A DNA stretch of 64,000 nucleotides, taken from positions 751,099 through 815,098 of the forward strand of contig NZ_MU158698.1 in assembly GCF_015210005.1 (NCBI RefSeq), given 5' to 3'. Shown piece after piece: positions 53,453-63,153 of the stretch (the stretch's first letter is position 1; every line of letters begins with the position of its first letter). The position numbers and the translations under genes were made by a program. Below the pieces are notes generated by a model. That model had not been told where the DNA came from and made no database searches. It was given only the letters and a program-made list of their open reading frames with translations. The DNA is from Sphingobacterium hungaricum (GTDB lineage: Bacteria; Bacteroidota; Bacteroidia; Sphingobacteriales; Sphingobacteriaceae).

Positions 53453-56032
53453 ATGTCGAATAAAGGAAATACGTTTAAAAATAATGGCTCAGCAGCTGCG
53501 AAAAAGGCGAAAGCTGCTACGACCGTATCCTATAAAAAGCGCGAACCCAGAAAATCTTTTGATAGTATAAATTTCTCGGAGGGTCAGCGAAAAGCACTCA
53601 AAATTTTGGGTATATTTTTGCTGTTGCTTTCTTTTGTGTTCACTGTAGCATTTATATCTTACCTATTCACATGGAAGACAGACCAAAGCTACATTTCGCA
53701 AACCAATAGTGGCTGGGGAACTCTGTTCCAAACTTCAGATGAAATCGCAGATGAGTCCGTAGACTTACCGATAGTAGAAAATAAGCTTGGAAAATTCGGC
53801 GCACTGTTAGCCAACCAATTTATTTATGAATGGTTTGGAGTTGCATCTTTTCTATTTATCGTGGTTTTGTTTATTATTGGTTACAAACTATTGTATAAAA
53901 AATCATTGCTTCCAGTCTGGAAAACGATTATTTATTCCCTGATCGCTGTTATTTTTATTTCAGTAACGTTGGGATTTTTGCAAGATTTTATTGCCAATAC
54001 GCCACATATTTTGGAAGGAAAATTTGGATACTGGACAAATCAACTATTAAAAGCACAGATCGGTTCGATTGGAATCGGCGCGTTATTGGTTTTTAGTTAC
54101 CTGACCGCTCTTATTCTTCTATTCAATTATGATTTTAAGTTTTCATTTAGCTCCGCTAAAAAAACCGAAGATGAAGATGCTTTACTTGTTGATGAGTCAG
54201 AAGAAATGGAAACAAAATCCAACCGCGTCAATTCGATAACGAAAGAAACTATTCATCCACATGCTAACCAGCAAGAAGAAGAATTGATCGACGAGGAGGA
54301 GGAAATTGGAGAAATCAATTTTGAAGTTGAAGAGCGCGTTACTCCAGTTTTTAATGTTCCGAAAGCAGAAAATCCGAATAAAGAAATTGAATTGAGCATC
54401 GATGCTCCCCTATCCATTCCGGTAGAAGAAGAAATAGCCGTTCCAGCTTTAAGCGTAGCTGAGGTAATTGAAGAAAAACCGATTACTTCGAACGATTTGG
54501 TCGCACAATTTGGAGAATATGACCCTAAATTGGACCTTTCGGGTTACAAGCACCCAACCTTGGAATTGCTAAAAGATTATGGTTCTGGAAAAATCACGAT
54601 CAATCAGCAGGAATTAGAAGCCAATAAAAATAAAATTGTGGAGACGCTACGCAATTATAGCATTGAAATTGAACATATCAAAGCAACGATTGGACCGACC
54701 GTTACGCTGTATGAGATTATCCCAAAACCTGGAGTCCGTATCTCTAAAATTAAAAATTTAGAAGATGATATCGCTTTAAGTTTGGCTGCGCTTGGGATTA
54801 GGATTATTGCGCCGATGCCAGGTAAAGGTACGATTGGTATTGAGGTTCCGAATAGCAACCCGGAAATGGTTTCGATGCGTTCTGTATTGGCAACTGAAAA
54901 GTTTCAGCGTACCGACATGGATCTTCCTATTGCGTTGGGAAAAACAATTTCAAATGAAGTGTACATTGCGGATTTGGCAAAAATGCCTCACCTGTTGGTT
55001 GCTGGAGCAACTGGGCAAGGTAAATCTGTCGGAATCAATGCAATCCTTACTTCTCTATTGTACAAAAAACATCCATCTGAACTGAAATTCGTATTAGTCG
55101 ATCCGAAGAAAGTGGAACTTTCTTTATTCAAAAAAATCGAACGTCATTTCTTGGCGAAATTACCTGGTGAAGACGATGCAATTATTACGGATACGAAAAA
55201 AGTAATCAACACATTGAATTCTTTGTGTATTGAAATGGATCAACGATATGATCTCTTGAAAAATGCGCAAGTCAGGAATTTAAAAGAATATAATGTAAAA
55301 TTTGTTAACCGCAGATTAAACCCTGAGGAGGGTCATCGATTCTTACCATTTATAGTTCTTATAGTAGATGAGTTTGCGGATTTAATGATGACAGCCGGAA
55401 AAGAGGTCGAAACACCTATTGCACGTTTAGCACAGTTGGCCAGAGCCGTAGGGATACATTTAGTGATTGCTACGCAAAGACCTTCGGTCAACATTATTAC
55501 AGGAACAATCAAAGCGAATTTCCCTGCACGATTGGCATTTAGGGTATTGTCGAAAGTGGATTCAAGAACAATTTTGGATTCTGGGGGTGCTGATCAGTTG
55601 ATTGGTCGTGGAGATATGCTGTTGGCAACTGGTTCTGATCTGATCCGTATTCAGTGTGCGTTTGTAGATACACCAGAGGTAGATGATATTTCGGATTTCA
55701 TTGGTAATCAAAGAGGCTATTCTTCTGCCTTTTTATTGCCGGAATATGTAGATGAAAACGGAGAAGGAAGTGGCATTGGCGATATAGATTTATCAGATAG
55801 AGATCAATTATTTGAAGATGCAGCACGATTAATCGTCATGCATCAACAAGGTTCGACTTCATTGATTCAGCGTAAACTCAAATTGGGCTATAACAGAGCT
55901 GGAAGAATCATCGATCAATTGGAAGCTGCAGGAATTGTAGGTCCATTTGAAGGAAGCAAAGCACGCGAGGTGCTTTATCCAGATGAGTATTCTTTAGAAC
56001 AATTTTTAGAAACGTTACGTAAAGATCATTAG
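53453..56032 (+). CDS. ftsK: DNA translocase FtsK
   Basis: FtsK pumps DNA at the septum and helps resolve chromosome dimers. The 859-residue protein has four N-terminal membrane helices (about 50-240), an acidic linker (about 245-360), and the FtsK/SpoIIIE motor domain with Walker A VAGATGQGKSVGIN near 518-531 and Walker B in FIVLIVDEFADLMM. The C-terminal gamma winged helix (about 790-859) contains VMHQQGSTSLIQRKLKLGYN. Length and order of domains are normal. lolA follows after 2 bases. Confidence 0.97.
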   Translation: MSNKGNTFKNNGSAAAKKAKAATTVSYKKREPRKSFDSINFSEGQRKALKILGIFLLLLSFVFTVAFISYLFTWKTDQSYISQTNSGWGTLFQTSDEIADESVDLPIVENKLGKFGALLANQFIYEWFGVASFLFIVVLFIIGYKLLYKKSLLPVWKTIIYSLIAVIFISVTLGFLQDFIANTPHILEGKFGYWTNQLLKAQIGSIGIGALLVFSYLTALILLFNYDFKFSFSSAKKTEDEDALLVDESEEMETKSNRVNSITKETIHPHANQQEEELIDEEEEIGEINFEVEERVTPVFNVPKAENPNKEIELSIDAPLSIPVEEEIAVPALSVAEVIEEKPITSNDLVAQFGEYDPKLDLSGYKHPTLELLKDYGSGKITINQQELEANKNKIVETLRNYSIEIEHIKATIGPTVTLYEIIPKPGVRISKIKNLEDDIALSLAALGIRIIAPMPGKGTIGIEVPNSNPEMVSMRSVLATEKFQRTDMDLPIALGKTISNEVYIADLAKMPHLLVAGATGQGKSVGINAILTSLLYKKHPSELKFVLVDPKKVELSLFKKIERHFLAKLPGEDDAIITDTKKVINTLNSLCIEMDQRYDLLKNAQVRNLKEYNVKFVNRRLNPEEGHRFLPFIVLIVDEFADLMMTAGKEVETPIARLAQLARAVGIHLVIATQRPSVNIITGTIKANFPARLAFRVLSKVDSRTILDSGGADQLIGRGDMLLATGSDLIRIQCAFVDTPEVDDISDFIGNQRGYSSAFLLPEYVDENGEGSGIGDIDLSDRDQLFEDAARLIVMHQQGSTSLIQRKLKLGYNRAGRIIDQLEAAGIVGPFEGSKAREVLYPDEYSLEQFLETLRKDH

Positions 56033-56034
56033 AA

Positions 56035-56676
56035 ATGAGAAGATTAGTTTTATTGTTATTGATTAGCTGTTATTCAGGGCTTACATTTGCTCAGCAAGAT
56101 GCATTTGCCAAAAAGTTATTGGATCAAGTGTCCAAAAAATATGATGCTTATAAAACCGTTCAAGCTGATTTTTCCTTTCAAGCAAATCAAGTTGATGCTG
56201 AAAATTACACAGATGGCGGAGTGATGTACTTGAATAAACCTTTGAAGCAATATAAAATTGTTTTAAAAGACCAGGAATTGATCAGTGATGGAAAATCGGT
56301 CTGGTCTATTTTGAAAGAGGAAAAAGAAGTTCAAGTTACAGATGCCAATAACAGCACGGAATCGATAGGTCCAAACAATATATTTACATTCTATAAAACA
56401 GGGTTCAAATATGTAAGTATGGATGATGAACGATTGAAGGGTGAAGCGTTGAATGTGATTGAGCTCTCACCGATTGATACAAAGAAAAATTATTTTAAAA
56501 TTAAATTGCGCATCAATCAAAATAAACACATCCATGATGTGCTGATATTTGATAAATCTGGCGCGAAATATACGTATACGATCAACTCGCTTTTTGTCAA
56601 CCACAAATTGAATCCAAGCACATTTAAATTTGAAAAGAGCAAGTATCCTTCATTTGAAGTCGTAGATTTGAGATAA
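56035..56676 (+). CDS. lolA: LolA-like outer-membrane lipoprotein carrier protein
   Basis: LolA shuttles lipoproteins across the periplasm. The 213-residue protein has a signal peptide (MRRLVLLLLISCYSGLTFAQ) and a LolA-type start of the mature part (KKLLDQVSKKYDAYKTVQADFSF). DGGVMYLNKPLKQYKIVL, LISDGKSVWSI and a C-terminal NSLFVNHKLNPSTFKF also agree with the family. FtsK-LolA adjacency is common in this phylum and in Proteobacteria. The gap to ftsK is 2 bases, so they are co-transcribed. Confidence 0.92.
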   Translation: MRRLVLLLLISCYSGLTFAQQDAFAKKLLDQVSKKYDAYKTVQADFSFQANQVDAENYTDGGVMYLNKPLKQYKIVLKDQELISDGKSVWSILKEEKEVQVTDANNSTESIGPNNIFTFYKTGFKYVSMDDERLKGEALNVIELSPIDTKKNYFKIKLRINQNKHIHDVLIFDKSGAKYTYTINSLFVNHKLNPSTFKFEKSKYPSFEVVDLR

Positions 56677-56753
56677 ATATTTGTCACATTCAAATAGGTC
56701 AACTCGTTAACTATCTAATTTCTTAATTATATAGTTGCCATAAGTAATAAACC

Positions 56754-57785
56754 ATGTCTAAAATAACACTTAAGGATTTAGCAAAGATGTTAAAAATGTC
56801 TATTTCAACCGTTTCTAAAGGGTTGAATGATAGCTATGAAATAAGTGAAGCGACGAAAAAGAAAATCAGGCAATTGGCTGAAAAGCACAATTACCAGCCC
56901 AATCTGTTTGCTAAAAATTTAAAGATTGGCAAAACGAATACCATAGGAATCATTATTCCGTTTATGGCAAATCCTGTGCAATCTCAAATTTTGGAAGGTG
57001 CACACAAAGCAGCTTTGGAAAACAATTATCACATTGTTTTTATGCAGAGCCGAGATAATAATATCATCGAAAAATCCTGTATTGAATTTCTGATCAATCA
57101 AAATGTCGATGGAATAATGATTTCTCCTGCTTCGCAGGAATCGAATGTTGAATACATCAAACATGTGCACGAAAACATTACGCCGATTATATTATTTGAC
57201 CGAGTAGAATATCCGCTCGAAACGCATAAAGTTGGAGTAAATAGTTTTGTAGGAACGTACAATGCGACCAAGCATTTACTGGAAATCGGGCGCAAACGCA
57301 TTGCCGTGTTATGCGGAAAAAATCTCGGCGTAACCTCAGAACGTCTGAATGGATATTTAAAAGCTTTGGAAGATAATTCAATTTCGATTGATCAAGATCT
57401 CATTATCTATTGTGATTACAATAAGACAAAAGAACAAATGGATTATGAGCTGAAGAAAGAATTGATGAAATTGATGAAGCAAGAAAATGCTCCTGATGCC
57501 ATTTTAGGAACGACAGACACCTTAACTACGCGCGTGCTTGGTATTTTATCTGAAACAAAATACAGCGTACCTGAAGATTTAGCCGTCATCGGATTCGCCA
57601 ATACGGAATTGGCTCAATCTTTAAACCCTTCCTTATCGACTATCAAACAGCCAGCTTTTGATATTGGTTACATTGCCACAAATAAACTGATCCGCTTGTC
57701 AAATGAAAAAGATCGTTCTGATTTTCCGTATGAATCCATCTTGCTGGAAACGACTATCCAGTTAAGAAATTCGACAAAAATTTAA
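56754..57785 (+). CDS. LacI-family transcriptional regulator, probable hexuronate regulator
   Basis: The 343-residue regulator has an N-terminal LacI helix-turn-helix (ITLKDLAKMLKMSISTVSKG, residues 4-23, and the hinge helix around ATKKKIRQLAEKHNYQPN) and a periplasmic-binding-protein-like effector domain (from about 62, TNTIGIIIPFMANP). The carboxyl part shows VIGFANTELAQSLNPSLSTI. It lies just before the convergent uxuA-type operon, and a LacI-type palindrome sits in that system's divergent promoter region, so it is the likely local repressor. The effector is presumably a hexuronate pathway intermediate. Confidence 0.9.
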   Translation: MSKITLKDLAKMLKMSISTVSKGLNDSYEISEATKKKIRQLAEKHNYQPNLFAKNLKIGKTNTIGIIIPFMANPVQSQILEGAHKAALENNYHIVFMQSRDNNIIEKSCIEFLINQNVDGIMISPASQESNVEYIKHVHENITPIILFDRVEYPLETHKVGVNSFVGTYNATKHLLEIGRKRIAVLCGKNLGVTSERLNGYLKALEDNSISIDQDLIIYCDYNKTKEQMDYELKKELMKLMKQENAPDAILGTTDTLTTRVLGILSETKYSVPEDLAVIGFANTELAQSLNPSLSTIKQPAFDIGYIATNKLIRLSNEKDRSDFPYESILLETTIQLRNSTKI

Positions 57786-57811
57786 TACCATTCTAGATTT
57801 CTTTAAACAAG

Positions 57812-57837
57812 AAAAGTGAGGCGAGCGCCCCACTTTC
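57812..57837 (-). terminator. Terminator of the hexuronate operon
   Basis: A stem with AAAGTG (57813-57818) pairing CACTTT (57831-57836), an inner GGC/GCC part and one mismatch lies between the convergent lacI and MFS genes. On the minus strand it is followed by TTTTCTTGTTT. Confidence 0.6.
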
Positions 57838-57869
57838 ACAACTGAACTTATTAAACCTGAATGAGTCTT

Positions 57870-59234
57870 TTATATTTTTACCAATTTCATTTTTGGAACT
57901 AAGGACTTCATAATCAGCCAAGCTACCAAATAAGAAACAGCACAAATTGTAAACATAATCGTATAACCCGTTTGGATCGATCCCAGCGCGTCGTATTTAT
58001 CAAATAAATAACCGCCTAATTTTGACATCACCACGCCACCCATTCCGCCAGCCATTCCACCGATTCCAATAACAGAAGCTACCGTATACTTCGGAAACAT
58101 GTCGGAAACGGTCGTGAAGATATTTGCTGACCAGGCTTGATGGGCAGAAGTTCCAATTCCTATTAAAATCACAGGAACCCAGAACGAGTAATGTCCAAAC
58201 GGTTGTGATAATAAAACGACCAATGGAATCAATGCAATAATAAACATTGCACGCATCCTTCCATCGTACGGCGAATAACCTTTATTGATAAAGTACATCG
58301 GGAATGCTCCTCCTCCAACACTTCCGATCATTGTCATGCTATACAAAACAACTAGCGGGAACATGATATCCGTACCAGTCATGCCATATTGATCTTTTAA
58401 AAATGAAGGCAACCAGAATAAAAAGAACCACCAAACTCCGTCTGTCAAAAATTTACCGATAACAAAAGCCCAAGTCTGTTTAAAGCTCAGTAGCTTATAC
58501 CAAGGTACTTTTGGAGTTTCGGGCAAGACTTCCTGAACGATTTCTTGAGGCTCGTCATCACTTAAGATGTATTCTAATTCGGTCGCTGAAAGTCTTTTTT
58601 GGTCTTTAGGTTCATCATAAAATATCCACCAAAAAATCAACCACAGAAAACCAACGCCACCGACAATCATGAATGTGGCTTGCCATCCCCAATGTGATGC
58701 AATCCAAGGCACAGATAAAGGTGCTAAAACTGCACCGATATTGGCTCCGGAATTAAAAATACCAGTCGCTAGCGATCGTTCCCGTTTCGGAAAATACTCT
58801 GCTGTGGTCTTTATCGCCGCAGGAAAGTTCGCGGATTCCCCAAATCCTAGAACCATCCTGGCGATAATAAAACCAACGACTGAAACCGATAATCCGCTGA
58901 TTCCAATAACACCTAAAACCGTTGTTGTAAAAGTCCCCATCTCAACAGCGTAGGCATGAATGATTGCGCCGATAGACCAAATAATAATGGCCCAAGTAAA
59001 CCCTTTTTTTGTACCCAATCGATCAATAAATCGTCCCGCAAACAACATAGACAAAGCATAAGCAAATTGAAAAGTTGCTGTGATGTTTGCATAATCTGTT
59101 TTCGTCCATCCGAATTCTTCTTCTAAAGTTGGATGGAGCAAGCTCAATACTTGTCGATCTAGGTAATTAATGGTTGTTGCAAAGAATAGCAACGCGCAAA
59201 TTGTCCAGCGATAATTACCGATATGTTTTTTCAT
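57870..59234 (-). CDS. MFS transporter, hexuronate (ExuT-like) type
   Basis: The 454-residue major facilitator protein has twelve hydrophobic segments, the opening ALLFFATTINYLDRQVLSLL typical of the anion:cation symporter (ExuT/GudP) branch, and the motif FAGRFIDRLGTKKGF between helices 2 and 3. GFGESANFPAAIKTTAEYFPKRERSLATG is the branch's signature. Genome context with mannonate dehydratase, KDG kinase and KDPG aldolase makes hexuronates (glucuronate, galacturonate or fructuronate) the likely cargo. It is the last gene of its operon. Confidence 0.9.
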   Translation of the reverse strand: MKKHIGNYRWTICALLFFATTINYLDRQVLSLLHPTLEEEFGWTKTDYANITATFQFAYALSMLFAGRFIDRLGTKKGFTWAIIIWSIGAIIHAYAVEMGTFTTTVLGVIGISGLSVSVVGFIIARMVLGFGESANFPAAIKTTAEYFPKRERSLATGIFNSGANIGAVLAPLSVPWIASHWGWQATFMIVGGVGFLWLIFWWIFYDEPKDQKRLSATELEYILSDDEPQEIVQEVLPETPKVPWYKLLSFKQTWAFVIGKFLTDGVWWFFLFWLPSFLKDQYGMTGTDIMFPLVVLYSMTMIGSVGGGAFPMYFINKGYSPYDGRMRAMFIIALIPLVVLLSQPFGHYSFWVPVILIGIGTSAHQAWSANIFTTVSDMFPKYTVASVIGIGGMAGGMGGVVMSKLGGYLFDKYDALGSIQTGYTIMFTICAVSYLVAWLIMKSLVPKMKLVKI

Positions 59235-59242
59235 AATTGTGT

Positions 59243-60415
59243 TTACTTAATTGATCGTAGAATACCTAATTCCAATCCTCTCAGCTCGGCTAAGCCCCGT
59301 AATCGGCCGATTGCTGAATAACCAGGATTGGTTGTTTTATGTAAATCATCCAACATTTGATGCCCGTGATCCGGACGAAATGGGATTGCTGTATTTCTCT
59401 TTTGATTTTCCTGAGTCAGGGCATCCATAATCGATGCCATATCCACATCCCCGTCTAAGTGGTCGGCCTCATAAAAACTTCCGATAGGATCTTTTTTAAC
59501 ATTGCGCAAATGCGCAAAATATACACGCTCCTTAACTCGATTGAAAATTTGCAACAAATCATTATTCGGCCCAGCGCCTAAAGAGCCTGTACAAAAACAA
59601 ATACCGTTAAAAGGCTGATCGACTGAAGAAAGTATGTAATCAAAATCATTGAAGTTGCTAGCAATTCTTGGAAGCCCCAAAATCGGATATGGAGGATCAT
59701 CTGGATGAATAGTCATATTGATTTTATTCACCTGACAAACAGCAGCAATTTCATTTAAAAAATAAACCAAATTATTCCGCAGTCCATCGAAGCCAATTTC
59801 AGAATAGATGGAAATACTGTCATTCAACTGGTCAATGGAGATATCTCCCTCCCCTGGAATCCCCATCAAAACATTGTTCTGCAGGTCTACTAAATCAGAT
59901 TTATTCATTAGCGAATACTTCTCAGCGGCTTGATCTTGAATAGAAAGGTCATAATCATCAATTGCATTCCTCCGCTGTAAAATGTAGATATCAAATATCG
60001 CTAAGTCGATCCAATCAAAATACAATGCTTTGGAACCGTCCGACATAACCAACTCCAACTGGGTTCTTGTCCAATCTAATACAGGCATAAAATTATAGCA
60101 GACTGTATAAATACCGCAAGAAGCCAAATTGATCAAGCTCTGTCTATAATTTTGAATGTACTTATCTGCGTCAGCGGATTTAGTTTTGATCGCTTCATGA
60201 ACCGGTACGCTTTCTACGACTGACCAAACCAATCCTGAATCTTCGATAATTCGTTTGCGTTCTTGTATATCTTCAACAGGCCAAACTTCGCCATGTGGAA
60301 CATGGTGAAGAGCTGTCACTATCCCTGTCGCTCCAGCCTGTTTAACATCCTGTAAACTAACTGAATCTTGAGGTCCGTACCAGCGCCATGTTTGTTCTAG
60401 GAATTTTTTATCCAT
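59243..60415 (-). CDS. uxuA: Mannonate dehydratase
   Basis: UxuA dehydrates D-mannonate to 2-keto-3-deoxygluconate. The 390-residue protein has the family opening LEQTWRWYGPQDSVSLQDVKQAGATGIVTALHH, split here by the usual variations, then VESVPVHEAIK, YNFMPVLDWTRT, the metal-site region NMTIHPDDPPYPI, ICFCTGSLGAGP, and RPDHGHQML near the end. All agree with family members. It is 8 bases from the transporter gene and 11 bases from the SDR gene. Confidence 0.96.
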   Translation of the reverse strand: MDKKFLEQTWRWYGPQDSVSLQDVKQAGATGIVTALHHVPHGEVWPVEDIQERKRIIEDSGLVWSVVESVPVHEAIKTKSADADKYIQNYRQSLINLASCGIYTVCYNFMPVLDWTRTQLELVMSDGSKALYFDWIDLAIFDIYILQRRNAIDDYDLSIQDQAAEKYSLMNKSDLVDLQNNVLMGIPGEGDISIDQLNDSISIYSEIGFDGLRNNLVYFLNEIAAVCQVNKINMTIHPDDPPYPILGLPRIASNFNDFDYILSSVDQPFNGICFCTGSLGAGPNNDLLQIFNRVKERVYFAHLRNVKKDPIGSFYEADHLDGDVDMASIMDALTQENQKRNTAIPFRPDHGHQMLDDLHKTTNPGYSAIGRLRGLAELRGLELGILRSIK

Positions 60416-60426
60416 TTTCTTCTAAT

Positions 60427-61248
60427 CTAAACTCCTGACCAAGAATTAAAACCACCATCCACAAATACCGTTTCTCCGGAAACAAATGCTGAAGCATCGC
60501 TTAATAAATAAATTAGAGTACCTTCTAATTCTGAAGGATCGCCTAATCGAGAATACGGAGTTCCATTGATAAATTTTTGTGCTCGTTCTGTATATGATCC
60601 ATCTTCACGGGTTAGCAATGCACGATTTTGATCTGTTAGAAATACACCAGGCGCAATAGCATTGACACGTACTTTATCTCCGTAACGCAAAGCCAATTCG
60701 GTAGCCATCCATTTTGTAAAGCCGTCAATTCCATGCTTAGCGACTGTGTAGCCTAACACTCTGGTCAATGGCCGGCTAGCAGCCAAAGAGGAAATATTAA
60801 TGATGCTTCCACGACCCTTTTCAGCGATAACACGCCCAAAAACATGCGTTGGAATAATAGTACCATATAAATTAAGTTCGATTGCTTTAATCGTATCTTG
60901 TACGTTAGAGTCAAAAAGATTTTGGTCAGGTCCAATCGTTGCACCAGGAATATTTCCGCCTGCGGCATTCACTAAACCATCTATTGTACCCCATTTTTCT
61001 AAAATCAGATTTTTTGCTGCAACTACTTCTTCTTCATTCAACACATCTGCAACCACAGCGATAGCCGTCCCTCCTAAAGTTTCAACAAGCTTAACGCGCT
61101 CGTCCGCTTTTTCTTGACTGCGGCCGATTATACATATTTTCGCACCTGCTTCGGCAAGCGCTTTGACAAAAGATTTCCCCAGAATTCCAGTCCCTCCTGT
61201 CACAACAATAACTTTCCCGTTTAAGGAAAATTTTTCAAGAATACCCAT
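60427..61248 (-). CDS. SDR-family oxidoreductase, probable fructuronate reductase (mannonate-forming)
   Basis: The 273-residue short-chain dehydrogenase has the cofactor motif VVTGGTGILGKSFVKAL (residues 15-31), NAAGGN, catalytic serine in IINISSLAA and YxxxK in GYTVAKHG, then IAPGVFLTDQNR. It heads the operon with uxuA and the transporter, so it probably reduces D-fructuronate to D-mannonate in place of classic UxuB. Alternatives are other sugar acid or gluconate dehydrogenases of the same family. Neither uxaC nor a classic uxuB is in the window. Confidence 0.85.
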   Translation of the reverse strand: MGILEKFSLNGKVIVVTGGTGILGKSFVKALAEAGAKICIIGRSQEKADERVKLVETLGGTAIAVVADVLNEEEVVAAKNLILEKWGTIDGLVNAAGGNIPGATIGPDQNLFDSNVQDTIKAIELNLYGTIIPTHVFGRVIAEKGRGSIINISSLAASRPLTRVLGYTVAKHGIDGFTKWMATELALRYGDKVRVNAIAPGVFLTDQNRALLTREDGSYTERAQKFINGTPYSRLGDPSELEGTLIYLLSDASAFVSGETVFVDGGFNSWSGV

Positions 61249-61328
61249 TTGATTTGTTCGTGTTTATAATTTATCGAAATCAATATTATCAAATTAATAA
61301 CAGAAAATAAAGCATTTACAGACTTTTA

Positions 61329-61350
61329 TTAACGAAACCGTTTGCGTTAA
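61329..61350. promoter_or_regulatory. LacI-type operator in the hexuronate divergent promoter region
   Basis: A 22-bp imperfect palindrome with 6-bp perfect arms TTAACG/CGTTAA, inner AA/TT and a central CG matches the form of LacI-family operators (18 of 22 positions symmetric). It lies between the SDR gene (start at 61248) and the KDG kinase gene (start at 61419). Confidence 0.65.
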
Positions 61351-61418
61351 ATTTTGAGTTATTGGATTAATAAACTAGCTTTTAATAGTATTTTAGCTAA
61401 ATATTCTATTCCTTTTTT

Positions 61419-62408
61419 ATGAAAAAAGTATTGTGTTTCGGGGAGGTCTTGATTCGACAGCAAGCGTTGTCGGCAGATTTTTTTTCTTCACCAAACAACA
61501 AATTGAAAATCTATCCCGGCGGTTCAGAAACGAATGTTGCCGTGAATCTTTCCAAAATGGGAACCGAATCAGCTCTGTTCACCGCAGTCCCTAAGAATGA
61601 GCTAGCCAATCAGGCCATTGCGTATGTTAAAAATTGGGATGTTGATGTTTCTAAAGTAAAATGGCAAGGTGACCGCATTGGATCTTATATTTTGCTTTCA
61701 GCAAATGGATTAAGCAAAGGAGAAGTAATCTATGACCGAAAATATAGCAGTTTCAGTCAATTGAAAATTGACGATATAGATTTTGAGGAATTATTTGAAA
61801 ATGTGGACTGGCTACACTGGACAGCTTTAACTCCAGCATTAAATCCAGAATTGGCGGATTTGATGGGTATCGTATTGAGCGAAGCTTCTAAAAGATCCAT
61901 TTTTATATCGGTTGATTTAAATTATAGAAACAGGCTTTGGCAATATAGTAAAGAGCCAATTGAGGTAATGCCAAAACTTGTCCAATATTGCGACTTGATC
62001 ATGGGAAATATTTGGGCGTCGAATAAAATGCTGGGCACATCCATTGATGAGTCTTTTGATCGAAACACATCATCAGAAAACTATATTTCATTTGCGGAAA
62101 AATCTGCTAAAGAAATATTTACTGCATTCCCAAGGTGCAGACACATTGCAAACACGTTTCGGTTTATGGATTCTCCAAATCATAATTTATTTTACGGAAC
62201 CTATCATACCGGCTCAACCCATACACATGCTGCCATTCGCGAGACCAATGAGGTCGTCGATCGCATAGGAAGCGGAGATGCATTTATGGCGGGTTTAATT
62301 CATGCCATTCGATTAGCTAAAAACCCTCAGGAAATTATCGATATTGCTGTTTCGGCAGGTTTTGAAAAATTATTTGTCGAAGGTGATTTTGGAAACGGTA
62401 ACTATTAA
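61419..62408 (+). CDS. kdgK: 2-keto-3-deoxygluconate kinase (PfkB family)
   Basis: KdgK phosphorylates 2-keto-3-deoxygluconate to KDPG. The 329-residue PfkB-type sugar kinase shows the N-terminal motif YPGGSETNVAVNLSKMGTES (31-50) and the C-terminal catalytic motif DRIGSGDAFMAGLIHA with the base aspartate in GSGDAF near 287. It is divergent from the uxuA operon and followed 8 bases later by eda, which fixes its substrate with good confidence. Confidence 0.92.
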   Translation: MKKVLCFGEVLIRQQALSADFFSSPNNKLKIYPGGSETNVAVNLSKMGTESALFTAVPKNELANQAIAYVKNWDVDVSKVKWQGDRIGSYILLSANGLSKGEVIYDRKYSSFSQLKIDDIDFEELFENVDWLHWTALTPALNPELADLMGIVLSEASKRSIFISVDLNYRNRLWQYSKEPIEVMPKLVQYCDLIMGNIWASNKMLGTSIDESFDRNTSSENYISFAEKSAKEIFTAFPRCRHIANTFRFMDSPNHNLFYGTYHTGSTHTHAAIRETNEVVDRIGSGDAFMAGLIHAIRLAKNPQEIIDIAVSAGFEKLFVEGDFGNGNY

Positions 62409-62416
62409 TTAAGAAC

Positions 62417-63058
62417 ATGAAAGAAGTATTAGACAAAATTGAACAATATCCAATCATTCCCGTTTTTTACGATGATGATGTGCAAAAATGCAAAGATGTT
62501 CTTAAAGCCTGCTACAATGGTGGCATTCGAGTATTCGAATTTGTGAATCGAGGAAGCGAAGCAAAGGAAAATTTTAAAGCATTGATTCACTATAAAAATG
62601 AATTTTTCCCAGATTTAAAGCTGGGTATAGGAACTATCAAAACTGCACAGCAAGCTGGCGAATTTATCGAGTTAGGAGCTGAATTTATTGTTAGCCCAAT
62701 TCTGAATGAAGAAATAGCTTCTATTACCGTTGAAAAAAATATACTTTGGATTCCTGGTTGCATGACACCAACAGAAATTGCAAAGGCAGAACAGCTGCAT
62801 GTTCCTTTAGTAAAACTGTTCCCAGGAGACACCTTAGGTCCCAAATTTTTGAAAGCCATAAAACCGCTTTTCCCTAACGTGAAATTTATGCCAACTGGAG
62901 GCGTGGATGTAGAAGCAAATAACATTAAGAACTGGTTCGAAGCCGGTGTGTTTTCGGTTGGTCTTGGTTCTAAATTATTTCAAAAGCCAGAATATGCTGA
63001 AGATTATGACTGGCTAGAAGCAAATGTCAAGCTATTATTTTCTTGGTTGCCAAAATAA
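62417..63058 (+). CDS. eda: KDPG / 4-hydroxy-2-oxoglutarate aldolase
   Basis: Eda cleaves 2-keto-3-deoxy-6-phosphogluconate to pyruvate and glyceraldehyde-3-phosphate. The 213-residue TIM-barrel enzyme has the start PIIPVFYDDDVQKC, the glutamate of FEFVNRGSEA, GIGTIKTAQQA, FIVSPILN and the Schiff-base lysine in LVKLFPGDTLGPKFLKAI, then PTGGVDVEANNIKNWFEAG. Length is typical. It completes the hexuronate route with KdgK. Confidence 0.94.
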   Translation: MKEVLDKIEQYPIIPVFYDDDVQKCKDVLKACYNGGIRVFEFVNRGSEAKENFKALIHYKNEFFPDLKLGIGTIKTAQQAGEFIELGAEFIVSPILNEEIASITVEKNILWIPGCMTPTEIAKAEQLHVPLVKLFPGDTLGPKFLKAIKPLFPNVKFMPTGGVDVEANNIKNWFEAGVFSVGLGSKLFQKPEYAEDYDWLEANVKLLFSWLPK

Positions 63059-63153
63059 AAATTTCTTTTAACTCTTTGATTTAGAAATCACAATAAAGAA
63101 ATTCCATTTACGTTTTTTAGATAAATACCTTAAAATTATGCTAATTAACGATT

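Noticed and set aside
56698..56711. LacI-like half-palindrome upstream of the lacI gene
   Set aside because: Only 10 of 14 positions are symmetric, too weak to list as an operator.
63060..63103. Inverted repeat AATTTCTTT/AAAGAAATT after eda
   Set aside because: The loop is long, the stem is all A/T except one pair, and no T run follows, so it is a poor terminator.
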